Below, in pieces: positions 24,610 through 36,759 of a stretch of DNA of 64,000 nucleotides (within the stretch, counting starts at the first letter, position 1; every line of letters begins with the position of its first letter). The notes beneath the pieces were generated by a model. It worked only from the letters and a program-made list of their open reading frames with translations, was not told the DNA's origin and ran no database searches. The translations under genes were made by a program, and so were the position numbers. Source of the DNA: Lithospermum erythrorhizon (Eukaryota; Streptophyta; Magnoliopsida; Boraginales; Boraginaceae); contig JADFUC010000903.1 of the NCBI GenBank assembly GCA_019722365.1, positions 62,001 through 126,000 on the forward strand, in the 5' to 3' direction.

Positions 24610-26620
24610 AATACTCCCCGAAAGAGCATGTAAGGCGTTACATGTTCAACTGTAATACGCGCCTTGCTCTGATCTGCTCAATATAACAAAATAGATCATC
24701 AATCGATAGTGAAACATCCATTATCTGATCATGCCAAAATACTCAAGATATCTCTAGGAAACATAATATTTAAAATTTGAAAGCTGACGTCTTTTAGCGA
24801 GATTCACCGACTCGAATCTTTAAAGTACAACTTCCGGAATATATAATTTTTTCACTAAGTACACTAATAACCTGAAGCTCGATAAGCAAAAGGAAATAAA
24901 AAGTACAACTCGAACTAGAATATGAAGTAATCTCGAAACCAACTTTCGATGTGGTACCTGAGATCGATCTGTCACATAAAAGGTGTGGGGGAGGATGGTG
25001 ATAGCGGCTTCGTTAAGTAATCATAACATGCACAGAAAGGTCAAAAGCGTTTTATATATACAATATTTTCAAACCTATTTATATTATATATATACAATAT
25101 ACGAAGTTAAAACATCACGTACCTTAATCAAACCATTTGAACACATTTTTACCCAAAGAGTTTCACAAAGTTCACAAAACATTATCATCAAAACATATAT
25201 TTAAAACCATTTTAAGTTATGTAGAAACCTCCAAAAACTTGTTTCCTTTATTCAAACAAACACACTATCTAAAGGATTACCATTTAAGAATATATAGGCA
25301 ATCGCAGGTCCACGTGGTAGGATTTATCACTATCCGAGGACAGTAGGACTCCACTCACTGGGAATGAGGCAGCGATCGCGCAGCACTCTGTGGTGCTCGC
25401 GACTACCGTTATGTTCGGGAATACTTTATGGGTATCCGCCGATAATCCATGAAAATGGAATGCCGTCGTGGTCGAGGTCCGTTCGTATTTAAATAATCTC
25501 CCTTTAAAGCATAATTAAAAACATCGCGTCCGTTTTGCCCGTATAAGTATATACTTAAAAATAGTTCAAGCGTCGCATTGATATGCCCATTATCAAGTAT
25601 ATAAGCCTTGATTCAAAAGCGTTGCTACGATGCTCCAGTATGTAAAATAATTCAAAGAATCGCGTGATGTGCCATGCTCGCGCGTAATTGATATGTGCGT
25701 GAAAGTTTCCATTTCATAAATCATTTTCATGTGATAAGTTTAAAATATACATAATAGTACTAGTTAAAAGAAGATTTCATAACTCAAAGTATATTTTTCA
25801 AAAGTATCATTTATTTCCAGAAATAGTTTGACAACATAATTTTATAAAAAGAAGTATCAAAATAACTAGAGCAGGGTAAAACTGGCTTACTTTCGAATAG
25901 CGAGATACCATTTGAGTAGAATCTCTTAATCCAGTCTCGATCGATCCGCCGAGATCTAAGCGAAAATAATATGACATAGTGTAAATCCTCGATCCGATAT
26001 TAATATCTAGTAAATTTCAACCGCCGATTAAATATCTTGGAACTTTACCTCTCCAAAGATTATACATGAATCGAGCCTCTGATATTACTCACCAAAATCT
26101 TAACAAATAAACACCGTTTAGTCCTAACCCATTTAACCATTAAATACATAACATTTCCTAATTCGTCGAAGAACTAACCATAACAATAAATAATCGATTG
26201 ACTCAAAATTAAAGTTTACCCCCAACTTTCTTGATTAACGAGGAATCGTCGAATGCATCAATAATAGAAGCGGGGGTTGTTGTAGAATAAAGGGGAATAG
26301 GGGTTTTGGTATGGTTTTCTTGATTAGCGAGGGGAGTAGGGCTAAAATGGTTTTGGGAGGTTTTGAGTGGGTTCGGTGCCTTTGGTTTGTGGTTTTTGTT
26401 TATAGGGTTGGGTTGGGTAGATTATAGGTTTTTCCCCTTTTTTTTCAAAATTATACTTTTACCCTTAAACTTTATATTTTATTCTTAAGGGCCTCAATTC
26501 CTTTTCCATTATAATAAACTAGCCCCAATAGTTATATAATCTCAACTAAAACTCATGTCAATGCCTAAAATTTCCAAAATTGATTTAATTAATTACTACA
26601 AATATCCGGATATTCTGATC
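24610..26620. other. AT-rich block within the gypsy relic, probably a later insertion
   Basis: The RT remnant stops near 26620 and no downstream pol domain follows on the minus strand for 2 kb, whereas RNase H should start at once. The block is AT-rich with no recognised coding sequence. A short G+C-richer segment at 25310-25480 contains ACTCCACTCACTGG and GCGATCGCGCAGC. A nested insertion or a deletion-replacement would explain it; I found no clear ends or target duplication. Confidence 0.4.
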
Positions 26621-27060
26621 CTACTAGGTGATCATGTACTTGAGAGGCTTTGCTAGATGTTACACAACAAGCTTATCCCAGAGTTGTGGGAGGTTATCAT
26701 ACTCGGAGTTCGAAGCTTTCACGAGTTGTAGCCCATCGAGGGTTCTCGGGCTTTCAGGAGGGTTCTTGTCGTGATCTTGTGCTTCCCGGCTCTTTATGGG
26801 CATGTCGTCCATGAATCTTAAGTATTAGGCCCGATCTGGATGGAGAACACTTGTTGACCGTTTTGTTGATGCGTGGCTCGACGTGCTTGAGTTGAAGGCC
26901 GTGACCTTCTAGTAATAGATGCCGTACTCGATTACGAATCTGAGTGTTCTCGAGTCCTCCTCGGCCATTGAATATACGATGATATCCCGGAAGGTGTCGG
27001 AAAATCCCTTTAGAAGCGAGGGGTACTTGATCCTTTAGGCAAACTTTATTGTATTTGGTG
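26620..27060 (-). pseudogene. gypsy reverse transcriptase remnant with FMDDM motif
   Basis: At about 26900-27010 the minus strand reads MAEED, then FVIEYGIYY after a stretch matching the M.AEEDREKTAFVTEYG block of gypsy RT. At 26801-26815 it reads FMDDM, the YxDD catalytic block, followed by PIKSREAQDHDK, as in the V/IKS...DH.. sequence that follows YVDDM in Tat-type RTs. Stops and a frameshift between these blocks show decay. The same domain of the 3.1-3.6-kb relic lacks a visible YxDD. Confidence 0.75.
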
Positions 27061-27499
27061 AAGTACGTACTGCGTCCTACATTCGTTTGGTTTGAGACCC
27101 AGCCTTGCGTGTGGACTAAGTTGGAAATAAAAAGATCTGGATGGCATTTGCCCCGACAACTTATTCACCCGTTTGTCTTTCTACAAGAAGGTAAAGTTTA
27201 GCCTGTGAGTTTATAATGGAGATCCTTTGTCTTAGATGGACCGCCTTTGGGATCTACTTTATCGTATCTTTGGGTTCACATTGCAAATATACAGCGGTAC
27301 TCTCGAAAGGACCTGTGAAGCGTCTCACTGTCTTTATGCTCACAGTATTCAGCACTATCTTGAAGACATGGCGGATCCTTGATCAAAGTGCAGCTCGGCA
27401 TCCTCGTGTGGGCGATTCTCGGGCTTCTCACTTAGGCACACGTAGGAATGCGCCAGCACGTTCTATCGGAACCTCGCCGATTCTTGGATGAGGATCGAT

Positions 27500-27960
27500 T
27501 CCCATCTGTGCGTGCGGAAGCCGTGGAGGCAGTAGCGTCCACATTGATTTCTTAGCACTTGGGGTCTCACATCGTATCGTGTTGGGAAGCTTCATCTTGA
27601 TGAATTAGGGGAGACCGCGACCCTGGCCCGAGATGATGATGGCCTTCCAATAATCTGTTGTAGGCCCGCCCGGACATGTCATGATAGTATTATCCCATGT
27701 CTTCGTGGCCTCTTCACGGATGCTTCCTAAATGCTGCCGTGATGTTGGACCTCCTGCGGCAGACCAACGCGTCGCACATGAACTGACTAAGGGTGGGGCC
27801 GGCCGGATCACGTCCGGCTCGGCCCGAACCCCGGGTAGGCGTCCATAAATAGGATGTCGTGACGGAACTTCGGTGTCTGCAGCGTCGCTTCCTTAAAGTT
27901 CGAGATCGAGGTGTGATCACCCAGCCGGATCCTCGTAGGGGGCATTATCCCGCGAGGCTT
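27500..27960 (-). pseudogene. gypsy protease-region remnant
   Basis: Around 27540-27670 the minus strand gives GLQQIIGRPSSSRA followed by SFPTRYDVR and, after a gap, NQCGRYCLH. This matches the Y..IIGRP.L.A..A...Y...KFPT..GV...RG.Q..AR.CY stretch found between the protease and RT of Tat-type gypsy elements. The aspartic-protease active site is not recognisable. Several stops interrupt the frame. Confidence 0.6.
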
Positions 27961-28539
27961 TTTACGGAAGGATATCCGAGGCTTCGGGGATCGCTCCTAC
28001 CGTTATGTGAAATGTCTCCACTTTTTTAATAAGCAGTCTAATGACTCCCGTAATCTCGCCTGCGACTCCGTCGTCACGGAAATGGCGGTTACCTCACGTG
28101 ATATTATGAGGACCGTCAGGGTACTCGAGCCGTCCTGCATTTGAAGAGCATATTCACGCTCTGTGTATGAGCGTGCTCCTTGTTGCCCCTACTATATGAG
28201 CTTACGATTTCCAACCTTGAGGTGCCCTTGATAAATCGTATATCGTAGTAGTAGTCGCTTGTGTCTGGCGGTACTTACTTTCATTATCCTTGCTTTATGC
28301 GGGGAGGTCGCCTGGCTTTGGAGGCATCCGGCATCCTCGTCTACAGAATATACTTAATCTGGGCGAGGGGATCGAGTACTCGATTTTCCCTTTCTCCCTC
28401 GCCTTGCCTGTAAATCCGGAGGCGGAGAAGTCGGCTTCTCGAGAATCTTTAAAAGTATCCGTATCAGCGCCCGAATCACATCCGAACTCCGCCTCTTTTG
28501 GTTCGGGACTCCTTGGCCGAGTTTTCATCCGTGATGTGC

Positions 28540-29180
28540 CTCACTCCGTCTGGATGTACTTAAGCGCGTCGTTTGACCTTTTCAATTTCATGGGTTTTTC
28601 TTGAAGAGACTCATGAATATGCCCGTCCTCAGCCCCTAAATAAAGGCTATAGCGAGGTATCTTACGGTCCGCCCGGAGCGAGGTTGAATTTCAGGCCAGG
28701 AACGATCACGGAAGGGCCAGAAGTCATTCAAATTTCTCCGCTGCACAATAGTCATGAGGAAATCTTCGTCGCTATCTTGTCGGACCACTTCCAGCATTAG
28801 GTTACAAATGAAACCAACTGCTTAAGTTCACCGAAAGAGGTTATAAAATCCTTAAATGTTGATTGAACCGTTTTAGTGGCCAAGATTACTTGGCAAAATT
28901 TGGATGGAAAAGCTCTGATACACACTGTTGCGGAGATCTTTGGAGCAGCGTTTGGGAATTTGAAGTTTCACGATGTGTTCCTCTGGAGTGTCTTTCAGTA
29001 AACTTAGTAAATGTAGGGGATTTTAAATTTCCATTTGGCATGGATTCGCTCACAATCTCGGGAGAAAAGGTGCTAATCAGCCCAGGCTTCGTGCTTGTTC
29101 TCGCCGTTTGCCGTGACTCTTTACGTGAGGCGTTTATTTGGATTACGCAGCGGGCTACTACTCTATCGAGGCGTTTCACT
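28540..29180 (-). pseudogene. gypsy Gag remnant
   Basis: The frame at 28886-29179 contains FSPEIVSESMPNG, LKSPTFTKF, SQTLLQR and CVSELFHPNFAK. These match the well-known PFSPEI...P.P..FK.P....Y.G..DP..H...F...M...G...A..CR.FP.TL.G.A block of plant gypsy capsid. About 28545-28600 (minus) reads KPMKLKRSNDALKYIQTE, the end of the capsid region. A stop at 28885 and frameshifts interrupt it. Gag nearest the right LTR fixes the element orientation as minus. Confidence 0.75.
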
Positions 29181-29644
29181 TGGCGCTGGCGCGAATCTCA
29201 CGATGGGGGAGTTCTTGTGGATTGAGGGAGTAAATCGTTCATCACCAGCTAGAGGCGGTGTAGTATAAGTGTCCTCCGCCGCTTCCCAGTATGGATGGCG
29301 ATATGGGCTCACTCCCGCCATTTGAAGGAGGCCTCGCTTTAGCTCCTCAGCGGCTCTTTATGGACAATTTGTCTTGTGAGTCCGTGTATCAAACCTGCCA
29401 TTTCCGGTCGGTGTGAGCTACGCACCTCAGTCGGTGTTCTTCGGACCCGATATTGTCGCCTACCGATGTTTGGGTGGAGCGTCACTGCGTTACGCACTTA
29501 TTTCTTGGGTCATTTAGGTTCGAGGCGTTGTTCCTATGGGGCATTCTCGTTTCCATTTGAGTTCATTTTTGTTGATATAAGGGTAAGCGACTTTCTAAAT
29601 CTGATCTTCCGTTGTAGTGCATGATGATGACATGATCAGGTTTC

Positions 29645-30150
29645 GGTAGTGGGCCAGGATAATGATTCTTCAGTTATTGCTTTGATGCGCCTCGGCCCCA
29701 GATGGAAATGCTGCCAAAGCAAGGTAGGTTCTTGCAGCGGTCAGATGATCATATCGATTAAGGATCGAGAGTTTAGTTTATAAAGGTAATTGGAGCAATA
29801 AAAGTGAACTTCCTTCATTCAGATTTGCAGCACATAGGTGTATGGGCCCATTCGTTGTTGAGTTGATTGCTCCCATTGCGCCTTATCCCGAGTAGTAGCG
29901 GTTTAGGAGCATTAAGATGTTGGATAATTACGATCTTGTTACCTTATAATTGTCCTCTTAATTGGTCTTTAATCGTTGTAATTATGACCTTTCTTTCTGC
30001 CGCGGTATTTGGATGGCTCGGCCACATTCTTATGAGAACCGCCTGGGCCATCTTCGCTAACCCGTGTCCATTTATTCGGTGGTCTTGCGTTGAATTACGG
30101 CGGTCACGGATAAGCGGCTCGGCCACCAGTAGGCTGTTACTCGTGGGATT
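29645..30150 (-). repeat. LTR (5' LTR of the minus-strand gypsy relic), truncated
   Basis: It is the partner of 21480-22010. Homology stops at GGGATTATCA near 30150, after which comes a T-run and unrelated sequence, so the outer end is missing or was replaced. The two LTRs differ by numerous substitutions and indels. Confidence 0.75.
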
Positions 30151-30159
30151 ATCAGAATC

Positions 30160-30640
30160 TAATTTTTTTTTTTTAAATTACGATAAGTATTAGGAAAGGT
30201 AAGTAAATATTAAAGGGGACAGTGTTGGTGGTGGGTGAAGGGAGTGATAGTAATGGTAGTGATTTTTGAAAAAAAAAATAAGTTGAAAAGAAGAGAGAGA
30301 AAAGAAGAAGAAGAAGAAAGAGGAGGGAGGGGTTTTTTAAAAGATGGGATAGTTTAGTAATTTCACATGGGAAGGTGTTACTTAGGCAAATTTAAAAAAT
30401 AGAGTGTTATTTTTTTCAAACTTAGATTGACCATGTTATTTACCCAAATTTCTTATACTCCATTGCGTTCCTATAGAAAACAACTAAAAGAGAAATATAA
30501 CTATGGAACATGAATTATGACAACATATGACACATTATCACAACAATTCTGAAAGACTACCACATATTTATAATACAAATTTGTCTACAAGAAATATTAC
30601 AACCTCATTCAAAACATAATACTTTAACATACTGCTTACA
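30160..30640. other. purine-rich spacer and 3' flank of the S-acyltransferase gene
   Basis: It starts with a 14-base T run (30162-30175). A near-pure purine tract follows at 30270-30336, with GAAGAAGAAGAAGAAAGAGGAGGGAG-type sequence, and then AT-rich DNA. The part next to 30643 must contain the 3' untranslated region of the minus-strand gene. I see no single clear AATAAA in the expected orientation. Confidence 0.6.
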
Positions 30641-30643
30641 CCT

Positions 30644-33600
30644 TCACTTCGCATGTCTCTTCCTAGAATTCCAAAAGCTGGGAAAATATCTTGTCATGGT
30701 ATACGAACACCCAAAAAAACGATTGAGGTTTTGACAATCCTTCTCTCCAATGTCTTCATTCTCTGAAGCAGTTAAATGTCCTAAGTAAGTCTTCCCCTCA
30801 TATATATAGGAAAGTTGCTGCCACAGGAGTACACTCAGTCCCATCTCCACAGAAATACTAGCTATGAACAAGTAAATGAGAACAAGCCCTCTGGCAGGGA
30901 GGAACACCATGGAACTCAGGAATGATATAAACAGGTCTTTCACAACCCTAAATGCCATATTGTAATTACCAAACATCTTGACCATGCTAATAGGCACATC
31001 TCGTACTGGTGGCCAAATAAGGTGTGCTGTATATGCAGACATGATTGTAACATAAATATTGCTAACGATAGCTGAGATGAGGAAAATGATGAAGTGTCTA
31101 TGGTTGTCGGCACCTACACAGTTCCCAATCTGAAAATTATGTGAAATAGAGTGCTTGTGTAAGTTGCAAACTTGCTGATAAGGTTGATTCATATGCAACA
31201 ACCAAATCAATAGTTAGCTAAATAGTACAAAAAATACAAATTTCTGGAAAGTTGTGAGATGGTAGATTGACCTTTTCCCAACCTGGAACCATTATGACAG
31301 AAAAATAGGAAGCATAATTTTCACCTCAACTATTACCAACTGTTAGGTTTCCAACTTCAAACTTCAAAATCACATACATCACAAGGACCACATGAATAAG
31401 AAAAAACTTTTAAAATGGAATGCAAGAAAGTCACAATTTATAAGGTCCTATTTCCATACTTAGTATATTGATTAATAGCAAATTTATTAATATCAAATTT
31501 TCCAGTAAGTGTCATAATTAGGAAAGTTGCAGAAAGGATATAAGGTGAGGCGTGCTCAAGATTTCCATTAGTTGGAAGACTCTTTTGTTAGATAACATTA
31601 ATTTTGTTACAGTTGAATCAACACGCCATGTTGAAGCAGTTAAAGGCTCCAACTCCCACATTTACCATTTCTGTTTCCATGACATATTCATTTGATATAT
31701 TTTGCAGAGGTCACAAATGATGTGAATATCTTCCTATCTCCTTTTAAACCTTAACTTGAGAAATGAAAGTTTAATATAATGGAGGCTTACAAATGGGCAG
31801 TGATGATCCATGTCCAGCACACATTTTCCACATGAACGGCAGTGATGTGTCCTAGGTGACTTTGGCTTCGAGCAATAGTTACAAAATGTGTAGTTCCGAA
31901 GTCCACCTTTTCCCACTGCAGGATAGCTGCCCCATTCAATATTTGGTGGAGATCCTGCTGATGTAAATGCCGCGAGGCTAAAGAAAGATACAGTTGATAC
32001 TATCAATATAACTGCAATATTAAAGTGAACAAAGCCATATACATAGCTGGTGGAGAAGACCACGGGGAAAACAGCCCAGATACCACCACCTGCATCGTCA
32101 TGGAAATATACTGGGCACATTAATAATGGAGTAACTACAGAAATAACAATCAGAAAATATGCATCCAAAGATACATCTGACATGTAATTCTGGAACACGG
32201 CATAAAAAGTTAATTGTAGAAGGAAACAGATGGAGTGAGGATGATTGGCCAACCAAGGGATCTTACATGATCAGTATGATCCTCTTTTGTTTCAAGGCAT
32301 AATAAGAACAACCTTTAACAGTATAAAATTATTGATTTTACATATTTTTAAAAGAAACCAGAATTCCATAGTTTTAACCAGAAAGCAATGCTACTTCTGA
32401 ACAAACCGTATGTTTCTAAATATTTTTGGTTACAGTTGAACCTAAAATCCAATACTACCTCCATCCAATTCAACTGGGAGCTTTGACTAATCACTCAAAA
32501 AACTCAAAATTTGACATATAAGTGCTTCATGTAGTGTCAAGTGGTATAAATCCAAAGCTCGGTTATATGGATGAGTTATTGCTTCAACAATGGGTGGACC
32601 ATTTGTTTAAAAAAACCTCCCACTTAAATTGAGATAGAGGGAGTATTAGTTCGTTTGTCAAGATACTCTTAAACCAAAACCAATAATCATGAGCCATGGA
32701 TGATAAATCATTCAACATTTTCAATCGAAGAGGGGGTAGGAAAAAAGACCACTTAGAGCAAGTACTTACATCCACCTACAACAACTAGCCACTTCGATCA
32801 AACAATGTCAACCATGAAATGTTCATTATCTAGATAACGTTTGTGAGAAGAACGGACAGGGACTGCAAGTCTGCAACCTCCTGTTCAGTTTTTAATCCAC
32901 AGATCAAACTGCAGAGTCAAGTTATATATTTATGCTTTGTAAAAGTGAAGTACTAGGGGGAGAGCATCCAGGTATGCTTAGATTGCAAGGGATGGGTTCA
33001 ACTGCAACTAAGAAACCTTGGTACCACATTTTGGTGATTATGATGCCTGAAGAAGTTAGATTTTCAGAGTTGAGCATGCCAAATTTCTAGCAGGATCAAT
33101 TAAGTTTCTGACTTCTACAAAAAAAGACAATTTCCGGAGTTGACTATTAACATGGAGAATGAAGAGACGGACATCAATACGTTCAAAGTCCAAGGCTTTA
33201 ACAACATATTGAAATAAAGGTTCAAAACAATCATATAATTCCCCGCCACAAGGTTTCTTAATTTAGATGCTCATAACAATTAAAATTTCATTCGTTACAC
33301 CAAAGATGCCCCATTTCTCTGTTGGCCTCATGCCATGCTTGTAATGTCAAGAATAAGCTGCCTTAATATGGACAGAGAGTAGATATTTTATTGTTTTCAT
33401 AAATTTGAAGAGTTTGAAAGAACCAAATAAGAAGGGGAAGGAAATGACATGAAGTCCATCTTCTTTCAAGTCAGTAAATTATTATTTGACCTTTCTTGAG
33501 AACAAATTAGATATTTAAGAACCAATCTGTAGCTGGAATTACTTACATATAATGAAGAGAATAAATAGGATTAGGACGCCAACGAAGCACCGGTCTCGAA

Positions 33601-35318
33601 AACGCCTCCACCAGAAGATGTTGTAGTCATATTGAGTCACCTTGTGGTTTGTTATAGCTCCACACCAGCCACATTTAAAAACAGGTGCGTAAGGTGAAAT
33701 GACAAGGCGGAGTCCACAACCCCAGCAGGTGGCCTCGTGATCCTCATCTTCAAACGTTATTTGATGATCATCCTACATACACACATGATATTATCCAAAA
33801 GAAGAACGCTATAAAAACATCATTTTTTTATTAACACAAGCCAACAAGCAGTATTTGTAATCCAAACGAGCTACCATACAAGACAATTAGGATAATAATA
33901 ATATATTATATTTCCTCAAGCGGCAGCCAAGACAAGAAGTGAAACCTCATGGACCTAATAGAAAATTACGCGATAGTTCAGGGGAAACCGACCAATTAGC
34001 CTTTAATTATGTGCAAGCTACTCTTACTTCTTTCTTTCTTTCATTTCTTCTTTTTTGTTTTTGTGAAGATAGTTGGTGAATGACATCCATGGATTCAGAT
34101 TTTCAGGAACATTCCATCATTGTTACACCATATGATGCAACTTCCCAACAAGATCAAGGACCCAAGAACTATGAATCAAACAACTAGATAAATAAAGCTG
34201 CAGCATCCCATCGAGACATTTACTTCCATTAGTAAAAAAATACCCGTAACGAATCATTCAAAAAAACAACCAGCTAAATTCATGACCATATGTTTTCGGC
34301 AATGTGCCCCGTAAAGATGTCTCCTGGAAGTATCTCTAATTCGACAAAGTTCCACCAACAAACAGGCATCTAAATGAACTATTACTCCCTTTGAATTTTT
34401 GTTTAAATGAGCCCAGTTGACTTAGAACAAGCATTAATAAAAGATGATTAAATTAGCTCAACTTTACTATCATACATACATACTTTAGGAATAGTAATTC
34501 ATTCGAGTAGCATATACAAAACTGGAGAAACGATAGTGAAATTGTAGATGAATTCATAAAGAAAAGGAATATGCTCAATTTCCTAACAAGATAGATTCAA
34601 AAATATATAAAGGCGGTAGCAGAATACTCTAAACAAAAACCACTCCAGTTCACGTATAAGTTATATACTCCGTATGTGGTAATCGTGCATTCAATTCAAC
34701 TAATTCATCCATATATTAACTTTTAAACCCCCAATCATTAAAACATGTTCCAGTTCATAACATATATAACTTCAACAGAATGTACTTACAATGATTGCTC
34801 TGGAGTTATAGTTTTCCGAATTGAACAACTTCCAATCAACTTCAACAGTAATTAAAACGATACAGATATCTTCATATTAATACCAATTCGAACACATACG
34901 ATCCAACTAAGGTTAAATCCATAACTCCTTACTAGTCATACTACCTAGAGTCACTATTGACTATTGGCCAGAATCCAAACCCTGTGAAACATTTCAACTC
35001 CCCTTTTTTCATCCATTTTACTTAGTATATTGTTATCAACAAATTCACATATATATTTATATTACCAAAAGATTCTATATATGGTTCCGAATATCATGGT
35101 TGACTTTTAAAATTTCGAACGATTGAAAAAACAAAGTGGACAATCTTTTAGGGATGGCGGTAGTGTTTTGTGAAACTACTTTAATATGAAAGTGGGTTAG
35201 TTTTGAGCATTAGAAATGAAAGTGGACAATTTGTAATTAGTGTGATATATATTAAAAGTGAGCGTACTTGAAAGGACGGAGGATCGGAGGGGTTGGTAGA
35301 GATGTTGGAGAGATCCAT
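30644..35318 (-). CDS. DHHC-type protein S-acyltransferase (4 exons, 353 aa)
   Basis: Predicted exons are 35318-35268, 33772-33547, 32089-31791 and 31129-30644. All introns are GT/AG, phases 0, 1 and 0, giving 1062 nt with the stop. The product should transfer palmitate from palmitoyl-CoA to cysteines of membrane proteins, probably at an endomembrane (family knowledge). Residues 33-54 hold CWGCG and CGWCG, a C-x2-C-x14-C-x2-C zinc-ribbon-like pair. Hydrophobic segments lie near 77-98, 103-127, 205-228 and 258-287, the usual four. Between the second and third is the cysteine-rich domain, with DHHC at 187-190. Exon 4 starts [10 protein letters not shown], as expected after DHHCPF. The usual TTxE motif after the last membrane segment is not seen. 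The length and the N-terminal CxxC pair resemble one plant PAT subgroup; I do not name the member. Exon 1 is the least certain part, supported by ATG, donor and phase only. Confidence 0.92.
32090..33546 (-). other. intron 2 of the S-acyltransferase gene
   Basis: The 1457-base intron runs from donor GTAAGT (33546-33541) to acceptor AG at 32091-32090. It is AT-rich and holds the MITE at 32455-32643. A frame entering the exon from the intron side (up to 32252) is only read-through. I see no other gene. Confidence 0.8.
32455..32643. mobile_element. Stowaway-type MITE
   Basis: A 189-base non-coding element. The left end reads CTACCTCCATCCAATTCAA and the right end, reversed, reads CTCCCTCTATCTCAATTTAA; both continue into GTGGGAG or CTGGGAG. 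TA flanks both sides (32453-32454 and 32644-32645), as expected for Tc1/mariner-related Stowaway insertion. The CTCCCTCCGTCC-like end is the family hallmark. It sits in intron 2 and should be removed by splicing. Confidence 0.85.
33773..35267 (-). other. intron 1 of the S-acyltransferase gene
   Basis: A 1495-base AT-rich intron from donor GTACGC (35267-35262) to acceptor TATGTAG. Pieces resembling decayed Stowaway ends occur (TTACTCCCTTTGAATTTT near 34381; AAAGTGGACAATCTTTTAGG near 35133), but they do not form a clean pair. No other gene is seen. Confidence 0.7.
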
Positions 35319-36120
35319 GGCGCCACCTCTTTCTTATCACTTTTCACGAGGACTTGACATCCTTGTCACTTCCATTTCACTCCTAATTAATGGTTATGTT
35401 TGTTTTGAGATGAATTTAGATAAATGAAGTTAATATTCTTATTTATCTCGTTTCATGTTTTAAAAAATAATTTTATCTAGAAAAATAATTTTATTCATGT
35501 TAAATTATATTTAGCTCAAAATTATTCATTTTCAAAATGAGACATAATGTAGTCTAATGTAGAGAAATAAAAATATAAAATAATGTTTTTTCATTGATAT
35601 GTTTGGTAAATCATAAAATTGAAATTTGAAGTATGAAGAGTCATTGAATATTGAATGTTTGAAATTGAATTATAATTGAATCTGAACACTGTATATATTA
35701 AGTTGATTGATAACAGTTCAAAGAAGAATACTCAAATTGAATTGTATAAATAATTTTTTCATCACCTTATTTATTTATATTAGTAGTTGATGCACAGTCC
35801 AACATATGCTAATTATATTCACATATATGATTTATAGTAACTTTTTACCCATCATGCGTAAAATAAATAATTGATATATCCAATTCAAATGTCTACTCAA
35901 ACTCACTTCATTAAGTTCATTCATAGAAATCAATGGAAATCAAGCTAATGTCACATTATCTCCCTGAGACATCACCAAATAAATTATCAATATCAAAACT
36001 CAGAAGAAAAATTATTCAATTATATTACCTTGAAATTTTCAACATATCCGGGAGAATTCGATAGCGTCTAATTGAAATTGAGAAATATCAATTACAATCT
36101 TTTCTCATTTCACCTCCATA
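35319..36120. other. 5' flank and probable promoter region of the S-acyltransferase gene
   Basis: AT-rich, with no coding sequence. The first 30 or so bases would be 5' untranslated sequence of the minus-strand gene. I see no convincing TATA box at the expected distance, so the transcription start is undetermined. Confidence 0.5.
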
Positions 36121-36399
36121 TTTGTCGAAGAATCTCCTCATCGATATGCTCAAGTGGGACGGGCGAATGACGTTTACAATCTCTATGAAATCTTAACAAT
36201 TATTCACATGTTCAAATATATCTCAAGATCTGCCCGGTTTCGTGATGGGCCGGATCTCAAATCTTCCAAGTTCAACTTTTGGTCCAAATGGAGCCTCACA
36301 AACAAAAGACGGTCATTCGGCCAAAAAGAAGTAGTTTCGAAAAGAGAATTTGTAGATCGTAAGTCAACATACTTGATTTGTCCTCAAAGTTTATATTTT

Positions 36400-36700
36400 A
36401 TACTCTATTTGACTGCTACTTCCTCGGGTCGAGTTTCGAGCAATTTCTTTTATTGCACATTAATGATTCAGGCCCAATCCTTTAGTCTTAATCATGATCT
36501 TAATTGCCTCCTTAATTGAGTCGAACCAAGCCTTTAGTCTTCAACGGCTCTCCTCTCCTTTCGGAGGGCCCAATCTCGTTGAACCGATCACGACTAAATT
36601 TTATTTACGGGATTATCATTTGCTCCCCGTGACACGCAAATTTTCTATGGGTTTGATCCCGACACGGTCAGTTCTCCTCACGTATCCACGCAAACAATGC
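36400..36700 (-). repeat. fragment of the gypsy LTR seen at 21.5 and 29.6 kb
   Basis: It shares TCTTAATCATGATCTTAATTGCCTCCTTAATTGAG with the LTR segment around 21776-21820, and GGGATTATCATTTG.TCCC followed by TTTCTATGGGT with 22008-22050. No gypsy coding sequence is attached, so it is a solo LTR or fragment in the same orientation. Confidence 0.55.
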
Positions 36701-36759
36701 CAGATTACCTCGCCTAAATGCTTTCCTACTACTAAAAACGGTTAAGGCCCTTCATCACC

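Larger units (their letters stand above)
21480..30150 (-). mobile_element. decayed Ty3/gypsy LTR retrotransposon with both LTRs
   Basis: Two direct repeats (21480-22010 and 29645-30150) flank degraded minus-strand coding. Read from high to low coordinates the order is 5' LTR, Gag (28540-29180), protease region (27500-27960) and reverse transcriptase (26620-27060). RNase H and integrase cannot be located with confidence, because 24610-26620 is foreign-looking and 22060-24280 is unassigned. The span of 8.7 kb, the domain order and the LTR pair together make the element call firm. The diverged LTRs imply an old insertion (inference). Confidence 0.78.

Noticed and set aside
28290..28800. Plus-strand frames of 104 and 75 codons
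   Set aside because: The minus strand carries recognisable Gag sequence with the ALKYIQTE block over part of this stretch.
31130..32252. Start codons giving 172- and 188-residue separate proteins at the DHHC locus
   Set aside because: These frames run through introns; splice sites and homology join them into one gene instead.
34380..35175. A possible second Stowaway MITE in intron 1
   Set aside because: Pieces resembling ends exist, but no pair with matching inverted ends and TA duplications was found.
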